DNA from: Pseudomonadota bacterium | GTDB lineage: Bacteria; Pseudomonadota; Gammaproteobacteria; Steroidobacterales; Steroidobacteraceae | Length of the DNA: 64,000 bases | NCBI GenBank assembly: GCA_023391815.1 | Contig: JAEWAF010000079.1 | Location: 1-64,000, forward strand | Direction of reading: 5' to 3' | Shown: piece after piece, positions 8,279 to 17,588 of the stretch | Layout: each line of letters opens with the position of its first letter | How positions within the stretch are numbered: the first letter of the stretch is position 1 | The notes under the pieces: model-generated | Told to the model about the DNA's origin: nothing | Databases searched by the model: none | What the model saw: the letters and a program-made list of their open reading frames with translations, nothing else | Program-made: the position numbers and the translations under genes

Positions 8279-10926
8279 AGCCGGTAGTCGAGCCCGATCA
8301 GGAATGTCCGGCCACGCAGGTCGTATTGCGTGAAGTCGTATGGAGCACGGATGCCTGGAAACGAAGCGTCGTACGGCGGCTGCTCGTCGAACAGGTTCTC
8401 GACCTTGGTGTACAGCGTCAGATTCTCCGAGCCCGTCGACCAGCCGGCATACAGATCGAACTGCTCGTACGCATCGACGCGCGATTGAACCGCGGCCGCG
8501 GCGGCGCTGGCTTTCTGATCGTAGCCACCCGTGTGATACCACGTCAGCGCCGTGCGCACCGAAGCGATGTTCCATTCGACGGTCGTGGTGGCCTTGTCCT
8601 TGGGCAGCGAGAAGGAGGTGCCCAGGTTGGTGCCGGCGTAGTCGACCAACGGTCCGCCGGTGGTTTGCGGCCGGCGGTAGTCGTGAACATGGGTGTAGAC
8701 CGCGGTCACACCGAACTCGCCGATGTTCTGCGTTTGCCAGCGTTGGCGCAATTCCACGTCGATGCCGGACGTGGTCAGCTCGCTCAGGTTCTGGTAACGG
8801 TTGTACACGGCCACCAGTTTGCCGCGAGCGTCGCGCACCACATCGGCGGGGCGATTGTTTTGCACGATGGTCGCGTTGTTATCGGTGCCGATCAGATTGT
8901 CGAGCTCGATGCGATACCAATCGACGCTCAGGCTCGAGCCCTGCCACGGCGTGAGCACGATGCCGAGGTTATAACTGTGGGTTCGCTCCGGATCGAGATT
9001 GGAATTGCCGACCGTGAAGAATGTCGGATTCTGCCGCGAGCCCGGCACGTCCGGATCGTGAGGATCCACGACGGACCCATAAGAAATATTGGTGCTCGCG
9101 GAGTTCTCCGACAGCGAAGGGGCCCGGAATCCTCGCGACGCCGCGCCACGAACGGCCAGCACATCCAAAGGCTGCCAGCGCAAGCTGGCCTTCGGTGAAA
9201 ACGCGCTGCCGAAGTCGCTGTAGCGATCGCCGCGACCGGCCAGTTGCAGCTCGAGCGTGGAGAACACCGGAACATTCACTTCGGCATAGGCGGCAGTCAC
9301 GTGACGCTTGCCGTCGACTTCCGCGATCGCGGGACGAATCTGCAAGCCAGCATCGATTTGCCATGGGTTGCGCGACACGATCTCTTCCTCGCGCCATTCG
9401 ACGCCGGCGGCGAAGCCGACCGATCCCGCCGGCAGCGAGAACAAGTCGCCGGTGATTTTGAAGTCCGCGCCCTTCAGCCGCGAGTCGGCCGGACGCACGG
9501 TGCTCAAGCGAATCGAATCGATCACGGACTGCGGCGTGCTCGAAGGATCGTGCAGGTTATAGGTGCCATTGGCCAAGGCAGCGGCCAGGCCCCAACGATT
9601 GGCGAAGCCGCCCGACACCGTTTCTTCCTCTTTGCTTCGCGCCGAGAAGGCGGAGGCTTCCCAGTCCCAACGCTGAGTGCTTCCGCGCACGCCTGCGACG
9701 ACGCGATATGCATCCGAGCGATTGGTCTTCACCGTCTGGCCCAGATCGAAGAACGTATATTCGATCTGCGTGTTGACGCCGTAAGGGTTGTACGGGTTGT
9801 TGGCCGGAAGAATGGCGGGCACGGGCTCGGCAAGACCGGTGTCGGCGTTCAACGCGAACCGTCCGCCTTCCAATGTGAAGTACGGGCTCGAGCCGAACAG
9901 CGAAGCGCCGCGAATGTGGCTGTAGATCACTTCGCCGAACGCATCGACGTTGTCATTGATCCGCAGCGTGCCGTTGACGTAGCCCTGATAGCGTTCGGTC
10001 GACGGAATCAACGTGGTGTAGGGCGCGAGATTGATCGCGCAGGTGTTGCCCGCCAAACCGTCGATCGGCGCGCTGGCCGTCAGTTGCATGCCCTCGGGGC
10101 AGTTGCCCTGGGCATCGAGCAGCGGCACTGAAGCACCGTTGACCAGGAAGCGCGCGCCTTTGGCGCTCCAGCCGTTCCAGCGACCGCCCGGCAGATCGGT
10201 GTAGATGCCCGAGCGGGTGAGATCGCGCTGGTCCTGATCGAGGCGATCGCGGTCGTAGGCTTCGAAGCTGAAGAGCACGTTGTAGCCATCGGCGTTCTTG
10301 TCGCCGATGCCGCCGATGAAGCGCGCCCGCTGCGTATCGAGGCCGCCTTCGTCGGTCGTGCTGAAGCTGCCGCCGGCTTCGAAGCCCTGGTAGTTCTCGC
10401 GCGTGATGATGTTGACTACGCCCGCGACGGCATCGGAGCCGTAGACGGCGGAGGCGCCGTCTTTGAGCACGTCGATGCGCTCGACCGCGACCATCGGCAG
10501 CGCATTCAGATTGACGAACGTGTCGGACAGACCGTTGGCCGGAAAGCCGTAGTTCGCGAGCCGCCGGCCATTGAGCAGCACGAGCGTGTTCTTCTGCGAC
10601 AGGCCGCGAAGACCGATGCCCGCGGCGCCCGAGGCCCAGCCGTTGTTGGTGGTTTCGTTGGTCGCGTTACCGGTGTTCGCGGAAACGGAACGCAGGACAT
10701 CCGCCACGGTGACCTTGCTGGAGGTCTCCAGTTCCTCGCGGCTGATGATCTGCACCGGATTCGGCGCGTCGCTGCCGCTGCGTTTGATGTTCGAGCCGGT
10801 GACGACGATGGTCGCCAGCGTCTCGTCGCTGGCCGCGGCGGTCTGGGTTTGAGCAACGGTTTCACCGCTCACCACGCCGCCGAGAGCAACCGCGAGCGCG
10901 GCGGAGAGTGGTGTGATACGACGCAT
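8275..10926 (-). CDS. TonB-dependent outer-membrane receptor
   Basis: About 883 residues. The start at 10926 opens a signal peptide (MRRITPLSAALAVALGG...AQ). The plug domain begins IVVTGSNIKRSG, a TonB-box region common in Xanthomonad/Steroidobacter receptors, and includes TLVLLNGRRLANYG, VERIDVLKDGASAVYGSDAV and GVVNIITRENYQG. The C-terminal beta-barrel ends with an aromatic-rich strand terminating in ...LDYRL, close to the usual terminal aromatic. It is divergent from the amidohydrolase/S10/M28 hydrolase genes, which suggests uptake of peptides or amidated compounds released by those enzymes (inference). No SusD-like partner is present. An inverted repeat lies upstream at 10984-11004. Confidence 0.93.
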   Translation of the reverse strand: MRRITPLSAALAVALGGVVSGETVAQTQTAAASDETLATIVVTGSNIKRSGSDAPNPVQIISREELETSSKVTVADVLRSVSANTGNATNETTNNGWASGAAGIGLRGLSQKNTLVLLNGRRLANYGFPANGLSDTFVNLNALPMVAVERIDVLKDGASAVYGSDAVAGVVNIITRENYQGFEAGGSFSTTDEGGLDTQRARFIGGIGDKNADGYNVLFSFEAYDRDRLDQDQRDLTRSGIYTDLPGGRWNGWSAKGARFLVNGASVPLLDAQGNCPEGMQLTASAPIDGLAGNTCAINLAPYTTLIPSTERYQGYVNGTLRINDNVDAFGEVIYSHIRGASLFGSSPYFTLEGGRFALNADTGLAEPVPAILPANNPYNPYGVNTQIEYTFFDLGQTVKTNRSDAYRVVAGVRGSTQRWDWEASAFSARSKEEETVSGGFANRWGLAAALANGTYNLHDPSSTPQSVIDSIRLSTVRPADSRLKGADFKITGDLFSLPAGSVGFAAGVEWREEEIVSRNPWQIDAGLQIRPAIAEVDGKRHVTAAYAEVNVPVFSTLELQLAGRGDRYSDFGSAFSPKASLRWQPLDVLAVRGAASRGFRAPSLSENSASTNISYGSVVDPHDPDVPGSRQNPTFFTVGNSNLDPERTHSYNLGIVLTPWQGSSLSVDWYRIELDNLIGTDNNATIVQNNRPADVVRDARGKLVAVYNRYQNLSELTTSGIDVELRQRWQTQNIGEFGVTAVYTHVHDYRRPQTTGGPLVDYAGTNLGTSFSLPKDKATTTVEWNIASVRTALTWYHTGGYDQKASAAAAAVQSRVDAYEQFDLYAGWSTGSENLTLYTKVENLFDEQPPYDASFPGIRAPYDFTQYDLRGRTFLIGLDYRL

Positions 10927-11159
10927 GGAGCTACCTTGGAACCTGGGAAATTGAGGGGGCGCAAAGGTAGCCAACCGCACGCCACCGAATAATATCGGTT
11001 CGGTATCAGCTCATGATTCGTAACCGTTGTTGACCGAAATCAAACCGGCCCGCGTCACGCAAGGTTCATGCGCCGGGCCGCGGCGTAGTCGATTTTTTGA
11101 ATAGAAAAACCCGCGAGCTCCGGTCACCATGCCCGGATGATGTTCAGCCGTTCGTGACC
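10927..11159. promoter_or_regulatory. Divergent promoter region with ACCGAA/TTCGGT inverted repeat
   Basis: The 233 bases between the divergent TonB receptor and amidohydrolase genes must hold both promoters. A perfect 6+6 inverted repeat, ACCGAA and TTCGGT at 10984-10989 and 10999-11004 with a 9-base A/T-rich spacer, lies in the only A/T-rich patch on the receptor side. A second A/T-rich patch (GATTTTTTGAATAGAAAAA, 11091-11109) lies nearer the amidohydrolase. No convincing -35/-10 pair could be fixed. Calling this an operator is a guess from symmetry and position. Confidence 0.35.
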
Positions 11160-13214
11160 ATGCGTCTTCTGCTTGCTGTGTTGATTGCCGTGGCGGCGCC
11201 CTTCGGGGTGTCGTTGGGAGCGGCGCCGGAGCGCTACGTCATCCTCGACGACGACGGCGGCAAGGCCGGCGATATCGTGGTCACGCCTCGGGGAGCGGGC
11301 CTGGAAATCGTCTGGGATTCCAAGAACAACGGCCGTGGCAGCGAGACTCGCGAGCAGCTCGAGCTCGACGCCGCCGGTCTGCCCAAGACCTGGCGCATCG
11401 AGACCAAGACCGATCTCGGCGGCACGACGGGCGCATCGTCGGGCGTCGCTGTCACGACGTTCGAGACCAAGGCCGGCAAAGCGGAGTGGACCATCGGCTC
11501 CACCAAAGAAGGTCGCACCCTCTCGACGCCGGCGATCTTCGCGCCCGCCGATGCCAGCCCTTGGGCGCTTGGTGTGTATGCGCGCGCGTTGCTGAAGCAA
11601 TCCGGCATGACGCTTCCGTCGTTGCCGATGGGCACGTTCAAGCTGGAAAAGCTCCGAGAAGAGACAGTCGCGGGACACGCCGTCTCGGTCTATCTGTTGA
11701 AAAGACCCGATCAACAAACGGAAACGATCCGGCTCGATGGACAGGGCGAGTTGGTCGCGGTCGGCGACGGTCGCGTGGTGCGTTCAGGCGAGGAGGATGT
11801 AGCCAAGGCATTGCGAGCGGAAGTTCGCGCGAAGGAACGAGCTGAGCATCTGGCGCTTCAGAAGCAGCTGCTGCACGTCTTCGAGACTCCAGTCCGCGTT
11901 CGCAACGTCCGTATTTTCGATCCGATGTCCGGCAAGCTCGGCCAACCGTCCTCCGTCGTTTTCTCGGGGGACAAGATCACTGCCATCGAGCCTCTGTCCG
12001 CATCGAAGCCCGGGGAGACTGTCATCGACGGCGAGGGCGGTACGCTCATTCCGGGTCTGCACGACACACACTTCCACGTCAGCCTGGGTGGCCCCGAGGG
12101 CAGTTGGCTGTCGTTGGCCGCTGGTGTCACGACGGCGCGTGACATGGGGTCCAACAACGAAACCATGGCTCAGTATCTCGCGGATGTCGCCGCCGGCCTC
12201 ATGCCGGGTCCGCGCATCATTCCGAGCGGAATGATCGAAGGCGCAAGCCCGTTCTCGTTGAAGTCCAGCGGCTTCCTCGTGGAGAGCGAAGCCGATGCGC
12301 TCAAGGCGGTGCGCTGGTACGCCGATCACCATTACTGGCAGATCAAGATCTACAATTCGGTGAATCATGCGTGGGTGCCCGCGATGGCGCGCGAAGCGCA
12401 TGCGCGTGGCCTGCGGGTGGCGGGCCATATCCCGGCATTCTCGACCGCGGATGAGATGATCGAGGCCGGGTACGACGAGGTCATTCATGCCAATCAGTTG
12501 ATGCTCGGCTGGGTGCTGAAGCCGGGTGAAGATACGCGCACGCCGATCAGGCTGACCGCGATGTCGCGCTTCGCCGAGCTCGATCTGAACAGCGCGCCGG
12601 TGCGCAAGACTTTGGATCTGATGCAGTCGAGACAGATCGCGTTCGAGCCGACCCTGGCCATCATGCGACGCCTGGTGATGAATCGCACCGGCCGGGTCGA
12701 GCCGGCGGATCAATGGTGGTACAGCCATTTGCCGAAGGACTTCAAGCCGGGCCGCATGATCACGGTGTTGCCCGGCTTCACCATCATGCCGATCAAGACG
12801 CCGGCCGACGACGCGGCGTACAACACGGCGGCGGCGAAGATGATCGAGCTGGTGCGGATGATGAATGCGCGTGGCATTCGCGTGTTCGCGGGCTCCGATG
12901 ACAACAACGGCTTCGTAATTCAGCGGGAACTGGAATTGCTCACCGAAACCGGCATGACGCCGGCGCAGGTGTTGAAGCGCGTGACGGTGGAGTCCGCTCA
13001 ATACCTGGGCGGCGATATCGCCTGGGGCACGATTGCGCCGGGCAAGTCGGCGGATTTCCTGCTGGTGCCGGGCGACCCGACGGCGGATATCAAAGCCATC
13101 CATTCGGTGCGCATGACCGTCGCGCAAGGCCGCGTCTATTTTCCCAACGAGATTTATCAAGTCCTCGGTGTGAAGCCGTTCGTCGAGCCCCCCAAGGTCG
13201 TCGCCGGCCGCTAG
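11160..13214 (+). CDS. Exported metal-dependent amidohydrolase
   Basis: About 684 residues. The start at 11160 opens a signal peptide (MRLLLAVLIAVAAPFGVSLGA). Roughly the first 230 residues form a beta-rich N-terminal extension with no recognised motif (RYVILDDDGGKAGDIVV onward). Then comes a composite-domain amidohydrolase of the imidazolonepropionase/prolidase-like group: GGTLIPGLHDTHFHV carries the metal-binding H304 and H306, IKIYNSVN the probable bridging lysine, VAGHIPAF and VIHANQLM further histidines, and FAGSDDNNG the catalytic-type aspartate. The ending IAPGKSADFLLVPGDP is the standard beta-sandwich return. Relatives hydrolyse dipeptides or cyclic amides. It is first in a tight group with the S10 and M28 peptidases, 13 bases before the next gene. 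Substrate unknown. Confidence 0.88.
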   Translation: MRLLLAVLIAVAAPFGVSLGAAPERYVILDDDGGKAGDIVVTPRGAGLEIVWDSKNNGRGSETREQLELDAAGLPKTWRIETKTDLGGTTGASSGVAVTTFETKAGKAEWTIGSTKEGRTLSTPAIFAPADASPWALGVYARALLKQSGMTLPSLPMGTFKLEKLREETVAGHAVSVYLLKRPDQQTETIRLDGQGELVAVGDGRVVRSGEEDVAKALRAEVRAKERAEHLALQKQLLHVFETPVRVRNVRIFDPMSGKLGQPSSVVFSGDKITAIEPLSASKPGETVIDGEGGTLIPGLHDTHFHVSLGGPEGSWLSLAAGVTTARDMGSNNETMAQYLADVAAGLMPGPRIIPSGMIEGASPFSLKSSGFLVESEADALKAVRWYADHHYWQIKIYNSVNHAWVPAMAREAHARGLRVAGHIPAFSTADEMIEAGYDEVIHANQLMLGWVLKPGEDTRTPIRLTAMSRFAELDLNSAPVRKTLDLMQSRQIAFEPTLAIMRRLVMNRTGRVEPADQWWYSHLPKDFKPGRMITVLPGFTIMPIKTPADDAAYNTAAAKMIELVRMMNARGIRVFAGSDDNNGFVIQRELELLTETGMTPAQVLKRVTVESAQYLGGDIAWGTIAPGKSADFLLVPGDPTADIKAIHSVRMTVAQGRVYFPNEIYQVLGVKPFVEPPKVVAGR

Positions 13215-13227
13215 GAACTCATCCTGT

Positions 13228-14739
13228 ATGAAAACAAGATCGTTGTCCTGGGTCGTCGGCCCATGGCTGTTGCTGAACTCGTACGTCACTCCGGTGCTCG
13301 CGGAGCGCCCATTCGTCGAACAGCAAGAGCCGGTCGCGGTGACGGAACATCAAACGCGTATCGGCGATCGGCAAGTCACGTATCGCGCGCGCGCCGGAAA
13401 GCTGCCGATTCGCGATGTCGGCACAGGTGAGATTCGCGCGTGGATGTTCTACGTCGCTTATGACTTGAAGCCAGAAGCCGGTGCGAAGCCGCGTCCCGTC
13501 GCGTTCTTGTGGGGTGGCGGTCCGGGCGGACCGGGCGTGCCGATGGATCTGAGTTACTTCGGACCGAAGCAGTGGCGCGACAGTACGTTGAGCGACAATC
13601 CGGCCAGTCTGCTGCCAGCCGCGGATCTGGTGTTCATCGACGCGATCGGCACCGGCTTCAGTCGTGTCACCAAGGCGGAGTTCGAGAAAGAGTTCTATAC
13701 CGTGCGAGGCGACGCCGCTTCGTTCGCCGAGTTCATTCGCATGTGGTACACGCTGTACGCCAACAGCGATGCGCCGGTGTATGTCGGTGGTGCGAGCTAC
13801 GGCAGCTGGCGCAGCGGCATCGTGACCGAGTTACTCGAGAAATCCGGACGCCATGTCACCGGCTCGCTGCTCATCTCGGGCGGCATTCTGCTGGGACAGG
13901 ATTTGCTGTCGGCCCAAGAGAAAGCGGCGTATCGCGTCCCGGCTCAAGCGGCCACCGCGCTATTTCACAACCGACTCGATCCCTCGCTCGGGCGCGATCT
14001 GGATGAAGTGACCGCGAAGGCGAATGCCTGGGCGCGCGACACCTATCTGCCTGCGCTTCGACGGATCGACCGGCTCAGCAAGAACGAGCGCGAAACGATT
14101 GCGCAGGAGCTGTCGCGTTACACAGGCTTTCCGGTCGACAAGATCGATCGTAAGGTACTGGCGTTCTCGCAACCGACGTATCGGGACAATCTGCTTCCGG
14201 ACGGCCGCAAGCTGGACATCATGGACATGCGGCGCACGTCGTCGACTTCGGATCCGCCGGAGGTGCGTGCTCGCATCGCCCGTTACGTGCGCGAAGTGCT
14301 CCGCTATCCGAGCGAGCTGGCCTATGCCGGCGTGGAACAAGGTTACACGTCGCAAGTCGGGCCCGAAGTCAAAGACCTGGGCAGCCGCTGGCTCTACGAC
14401 ACGGGCAAGGACAACAAAGTCGCGCCGTCGCCGCTCAATGACGGGCTCGGTCCTTCGGTCGGCGAGCCGTGGATTTTGCGCTCGATCGCCATGAATCCGG
14501 CGCTCAAAGTGTTCGTCGGCGCCGGTCTGTTCGACTCGATGAACACGTGCTTCGGTAATGAAGCGTCGGTGCGTGCGATCGACGCGGACAGCGCGCGGCA
14601 CCTGACGACGCGCTGTTACATCAATGGCCACCGTATGGCGGTCGATCCGGACAATATCGCTCGACTCGCGACCGACGTGCGGGCATTCATCGCAGCGCCG
14701 CCCATCGAAGCCGGAGAAACGAGCGGCGGCGGGGGCTAG
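13228..14739 (+). CDS. S10-family serine carboxypeptidase-like hydrolase
   Basis: 503 residues with an N-terminal signal sequence (MKTRSLSWVVGPWLLLNSYVTPVLA). The alpha/beta-hydrolase core has FLWGGGPGGPGVPM as the oxyanion region, DLVFIDAIGTGFSR, the nucleophile elbow GGASYGSW with Ser190, GAGLFDSMNTC with Asp436, and INGHRM with His468. This is the full Ser-Asp-His order of peptidase family S10. Family members remove C-terminal amino acids from peptides; bacterial versions are poorly studied. It lies 13 bases after the amidohydrolase and 37 before the M28 peptidase, so one operon is likely, with a shared task in outside or periplasmic peptide degradation. Confidence 0.88.
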   Translation: MKTRSLSWVVGPWLLLNSYVTPVLAERPFVEQQEPVAVTEHQTRIGDRQVTYRARAGKLPIRDVGTGEIRAWMFYVAYDLKPEAGAKPRPVAFLWGGGPGGPGVPMDLSYFGPKQWRDSTLSDNPASLLPAADLVFIDAIGTGFSRVTKAEFEKEFYTVRGDAASFAEFIRMWYTLYANSDAPVYVGGASYGSWRSGIVTELLEKSGRHVTGSLLISGGILLGQDLLSAQEKAAYRVPAQAATALFHNRLDPSLGRDLDEVTAKANAWARDTYLPALRRIDRLSKNERETIAQELSRYTGFPVDKIDRKVLAFSQPTYRDNLLPDGRKLDIMDMRRTSSTSDPPEVRARIARYVREVLRYPSELAYAGVEQGYTSQVGPEVKDLGSRWLYDTGKDNKVAPSPLNDGLGPSVGEPWILRSIAMNPALKVFVGAGLFDSMNTCFGNEASVRAIDADSARHLTTRCYINGHRMAVDPDNIARLATDVRAFIAAPPIEAGETSGGGG

Positions 14740-14776
14740 CGATCCTGAGGAGGTCGCTGGTGCTACTCTATGTGGC

Positions 14777-16435
14777 ATGAAAGCGATCTCCGTCCTCTGT
14801 GCCGCACTGATCGGCAGCGTACTCTTCAGTGGTGTCCGCGCCGAGGGTGTCGACCCCAAGCGCCTGTCCGAGACCGTTCGCGTTCTCGCTTCGGATGAAT
14901 TCGAAGGCCGCGCGCCGGGCACGGAGGGGGAGACCAAGACCGTCAATTATCTGGTCGACGCGTTTCGTATGCTGGGCCTGGAACCCGGCGGAGCGAAGGG
15001 CGCCTGGACTCAGGAAGTGCCGCTGCTGCGAACTCAGATCGAGACGCCACGAACGTTGCAGATGACCGTCAATGGCAAGGCGCTGCCGCTGGTCCAGACC
15101 AAGAACATCTATTTCAGCACGGTCCGGGATTCCCAAAAGATTGCCATCGAAGGCGCGCCGCTGGTGTTCGTAGGCTACGGCGTCACTGCTCCCGAGCGGC
15201 AGTGGGATGATTTCAAAGGGGTCGACCTGCGCGGCAAGGTCATGGTGTGTCTGGTCAATGATCCGGATTTCTCGGCGCAGCCGGGTGAGCCCGTTGCCGG
15301 CAAGTTCGGCTCGCGTCGCATGACCTACTACGGCCGCTGGTCCTACAAGTACGAGGAAGCAGCGAGAAGAGGCGCGGTCGCGGCGCTCATCGTTCACGAC
15401 ACCGAAGGTGCCGGATACGGCTGGTCCACGGTCGTCGCGCCGGGCGGCGAGAATTATGCGTTGTTGTATCCGGATGCGTCCAAAGCGCCGCCGACCGTCA
15501 AGTTACAAGGATGGTTGGAGGGCGACGCGGCCGTCGAGATATTTCGTAGCGCCGGCCTCGATCTCGCCGACCTGCGGCGAAAGGCACGCAGCGCGGACTT
15601 CAAACCGGTGGAGCTGAAAGGCACGACATTAACCGCGGACGTGTCGGTGGCGACGACCAAGAGCATCAGTCACAACGTACTGGCGAAGATCGCAGGCAGC
15701 GAACATCCCGACGAGATCGTGATGATGTCGGCGCACTGGGATGCGTACGGGCTCGGCGCGCCCGATGCGCAGGGGCGAAAGGTGCGAGCAGGTGCGAACG
15801 ACGATGCGCTCGGTGTGGCCGGCGTGATGGAGTTGGCCCGCATCTTCAAGAGCGAGCCTCGCCCGAAGCGCACGATGGTGTTCGCCGCGTGGACCGCCGA
15901 GGAGCGAGGGCTGATCGGCTCGCAGGCTTACGCATCGAATCCGGTCTATCCATTGCCGAAGACCGTTGCGAACCTCACGCTGGACGTACTGCAGACGGCG
16001 GGTCTGTCGCGCGATGTGTTGTTAGTGGGCGCGGGGCAGAGCGATCTCGAGGACGATCTCGCGCGAGCGGCAGCGAAACAAGATCGAACCATCACGCCGG
16101 AGACGTTGCCCGAGCGCGGATTGTTCTATCGCGCCGATCATTTCTCTCTGGCGCGACAGGGCGTGCCCGTGCTGCTTTTGATGGCGCTCAGTGGCGCTCC
16201 GGATCTGCGCGAGGGCGGACGAGCGGCGGGAGAAAAGTGGCTGACGGACTACATGCGCTGCTATCACCAGACCTGCGATCGCTGGGATGCAAGCTGGGAT
16301 TTGCGCGGCGCGGCTCAGGACGTCGAATTGTTTCATTCAATCGCGGCCGATCTCGCCGACTCGCGTCGTTGGCCGCAGTGGCGCTCTGACTCTGAATTTC
16401 ACGGCATTCGCGAGCGCTCCCGTCAGCAACGCTGA
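14777..16435 (+). CDS. M28-family zinc aminopeptidase with PA domain
   Basis: About 552 residues. The start at 14777 (MKAISVLCAALIGSVLFSGVRA, a signal peptide) is preferred to a long upstream-open frame. After ASDEFEGRAPGTEGE, an N-terminal motif frequent in M28 enzymes, a protease-associated insert spans roughly residues 130-270 (PLVFVGYGV...DFKGVDLRGKVMV). The metallopeptidase core then shows MMSAHWDAYGLG (zinc His and Asp region), GANDDALGVAG (bridging Asp), WTAEERGLIGS (catalytic Glu pair) and FYRADHFSLARQGVPV (last zinc His). One site that is usually an Asp-containing NxD reads NLTLDVLQ. Third gene of the hydrolase group; its end lies in a hairpin at 16431-16469. Confidence 0.9.
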   Translation: MKAISVLCAALIGSVLFSGVRAEGVDPKRLSETVRVLASDEFEGRAPGTEGETKTVNYLVDAFRMLGLEPGGAKGAWTQEVPLLRTQIETPRTLQMTVNGKALPLVQTKNIYFSTVRDSQKIAIEGAPLVFVGYGVTAPERQWDDFKGVDLRGKVMVCLVNDPDFSAQPGEPVAGKFGSRRMTYYGRWSYKYEEAARRGAVAALIVHDTEGAGYGWSTVVAPGGENYALLYPDASKAPPTVKLQGWLEGDAAVEIFRSAGLDLADLRRKARSADFKPVELKGTTLTADVSVATTKSISHNVLAKIAGSEHPDEIVMMSAHWDAYGLGAPDAQGRKVRAGANDDALGVAGVMELARIFKSEPRPKRTMVFAAWTAEERGLIGSQAYASNPVYPLPKTVANLTLDVLQTAGLSRDVLLVGAGQSDLEDDLARAAAKQDRTITPETLPERGLFYRADHFSLARQGVPVLLLMALSGAPDLREGGRAAGEKWLTDYMRCYHQTCDRWDASWDLRGAAQDVELFHSIAADLADSRRWPQWRSDSEFHGIRERSRQQR

Positions 16436-16469
16436 ATCCTTTGAAATTTCTTCGTAGAAAGAATTCAGC
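16431..16469 (+). terminator. Possible hairpin at the end of the peptidase operon
   Basis: The arms GCTGAATCCTTT (16431-16442) and AAAGAATTCAGC (16458-16469) pair over 12 positions with one mismatch, around a 15-base loop. The stop codon of the M28 gene lies inside the left arm. There is no run of T after the stem, so it may be an RNA 3'-end stabiliser rather than an intrinsic terminator. Confidence 0.35.
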
Positions 16470-16625
16470 GTAGAACCGAGGCGACAGTTTGCGAAACGCT
16501 GGCCGCAGCGAATAAGTTCCCCGCGCACGCCCGATGAATCGCCGGGCACGCGCACATTCCGAAAAGAGTTTGCGTCGTCCGGTCTCAGCGGCAATCAACA
16601 ATCAACTCGAAAGGGGACCCGACCC

Positions 16626-17513
16626 ATGTTACGGATGCATGCATTCGCTGCAGCAGTATCGCTGTCACTCGCTTTTGTCGCAGGCAACGCCGACGCTGCG
16701 AATCCTCTCGGAATCGCTTTCAAGAACACCACCAATGTGCCGCTGTATGGCAAGCCCACGGGCATGCTGATCGCCGGGCGTTGCAATGGCAACGATCCGG
16801 CATTTCAGGCGGCTCGACAAAAAGGCGCCGAGGTGCTTGCATACGTAAATCCGATCGCGCGTCCGGACCATTTCGTCTGCGCGCTCGACACCAAGTTCTA
16901 CATGAACGATATCGGTCAGGTGCCGCTGTGGCCGTATCCAACCTATGGTCAGAGAAGCCCATGGCCGAACACGCGCATGACGGATATTCGCGCCGGCTCG
17001 GAGTGGTCCGACTGGGTCGTCAGCTACGTCGAGCGTTTGATGCGCGAAGGTAAGGTCGACGGCGTGTTCCTGGATGTGGTCGGCGTGCGGCCCTGGAGCA
17101 GCCTCGCCGAATGGAATTCGTGGCCGCAGTCCGAGAAGAATGCGTTCGCCGCCGGGAATGTGGATCTGGTGCGCCGTCTGGACGCGAAACGTCGCGCGAT
17201 CAATCCGGATTTCATCATCGTCGCCAACAACGTGTGGGAAGCTGGCACGACGCGCGCGCTGGAAGGCGAGCGTTACATCGATGGCGTGATGATCGAGCAT
17301 CCGAAGCCGCTCTCGCCGTGGCATGTGAACTACGTGAACAAGCCCTTCGGCAATCTCGGACACCGTCGTGTGCTGGTGGTTGCGAACACCAAGGCGGATG
17401 CGCAGGCGTGGGCGAAGGTGCCGGGCGTGACGCACGTGTCCGACCAGACAGCGGCGCAATACAAATATCCGAACGTTCCGGCGGTCGGGTTTCAGCGACT
17501 GAGCGACCGGTAA
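16626..17513 (+). CDS. Exported GH114-like putative glycosidase
   Basis: 295 residues with signal peptide MLRMHAFAAAVSLSLAFVAGNADA; the ribosome site AAAGGGGA precedes it. The mature part reads as a TIM-barrel of the GH114/DUF4015-like group: GAEVLAYVNPIARPD, then an aromatic-rich loop, RAGSEWSDWVVSYVERLMREGKVDGVFLDVVGV (Asp of FLD in the usual catalytic place), INPDFIIVANN, YIDGVMIEHPK with an acidic residue at the end of the next strand, and VLVVANTKADAQAW. GH114 enzymes are endo-alpha-1,4-polygalactosaminidases; closeness to that activity cannot be judged here. It is followed 75 bases later by a beta-propeller protein, so the two may work together outside the cell. Confidence 0.72.
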   Translation: MLRMHAFAAAVSLSLAFVAGNADAANPLGIAFKNTTNVPLYGKPTGMLIAGRCNGNDPAFQAARQKGAEVLAYVNPIARPDHFVCALDTKFYMNDIGQVPLWPYPTYGQRSPWPNTRMTDIRAGSEWSDWVVSYVERLMREGKVDGVFLDVVGVRPWSSLAEWNSWPQSEKNAFAAGNVDLVRRLDAKRRAINPDFIIVANNVWEAGTTRALEGERYIDGVMIEHPKPLSPWHVNYVNKPFGNLGHRRVLVVANTKADAQAWAKVPGVTHVSDQTAAQYKYPNVPAVGFQRLSDR

Positions 17514-17588
17514 TGCCCTGAAGGAACCCTCCACCATGGTCAAACATTGCAAAGACTGGGCGCATCGACGCCTGTCTCAGCATAGATC

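Noticed and set aside
11784..13289. A 501-residue minus-strand open frame opposite the amidohydrolase
   Set aside because: Its translation is rich in His, Arg and Gln with no domain. The plus-strand gene has clear metal-binding motifs.
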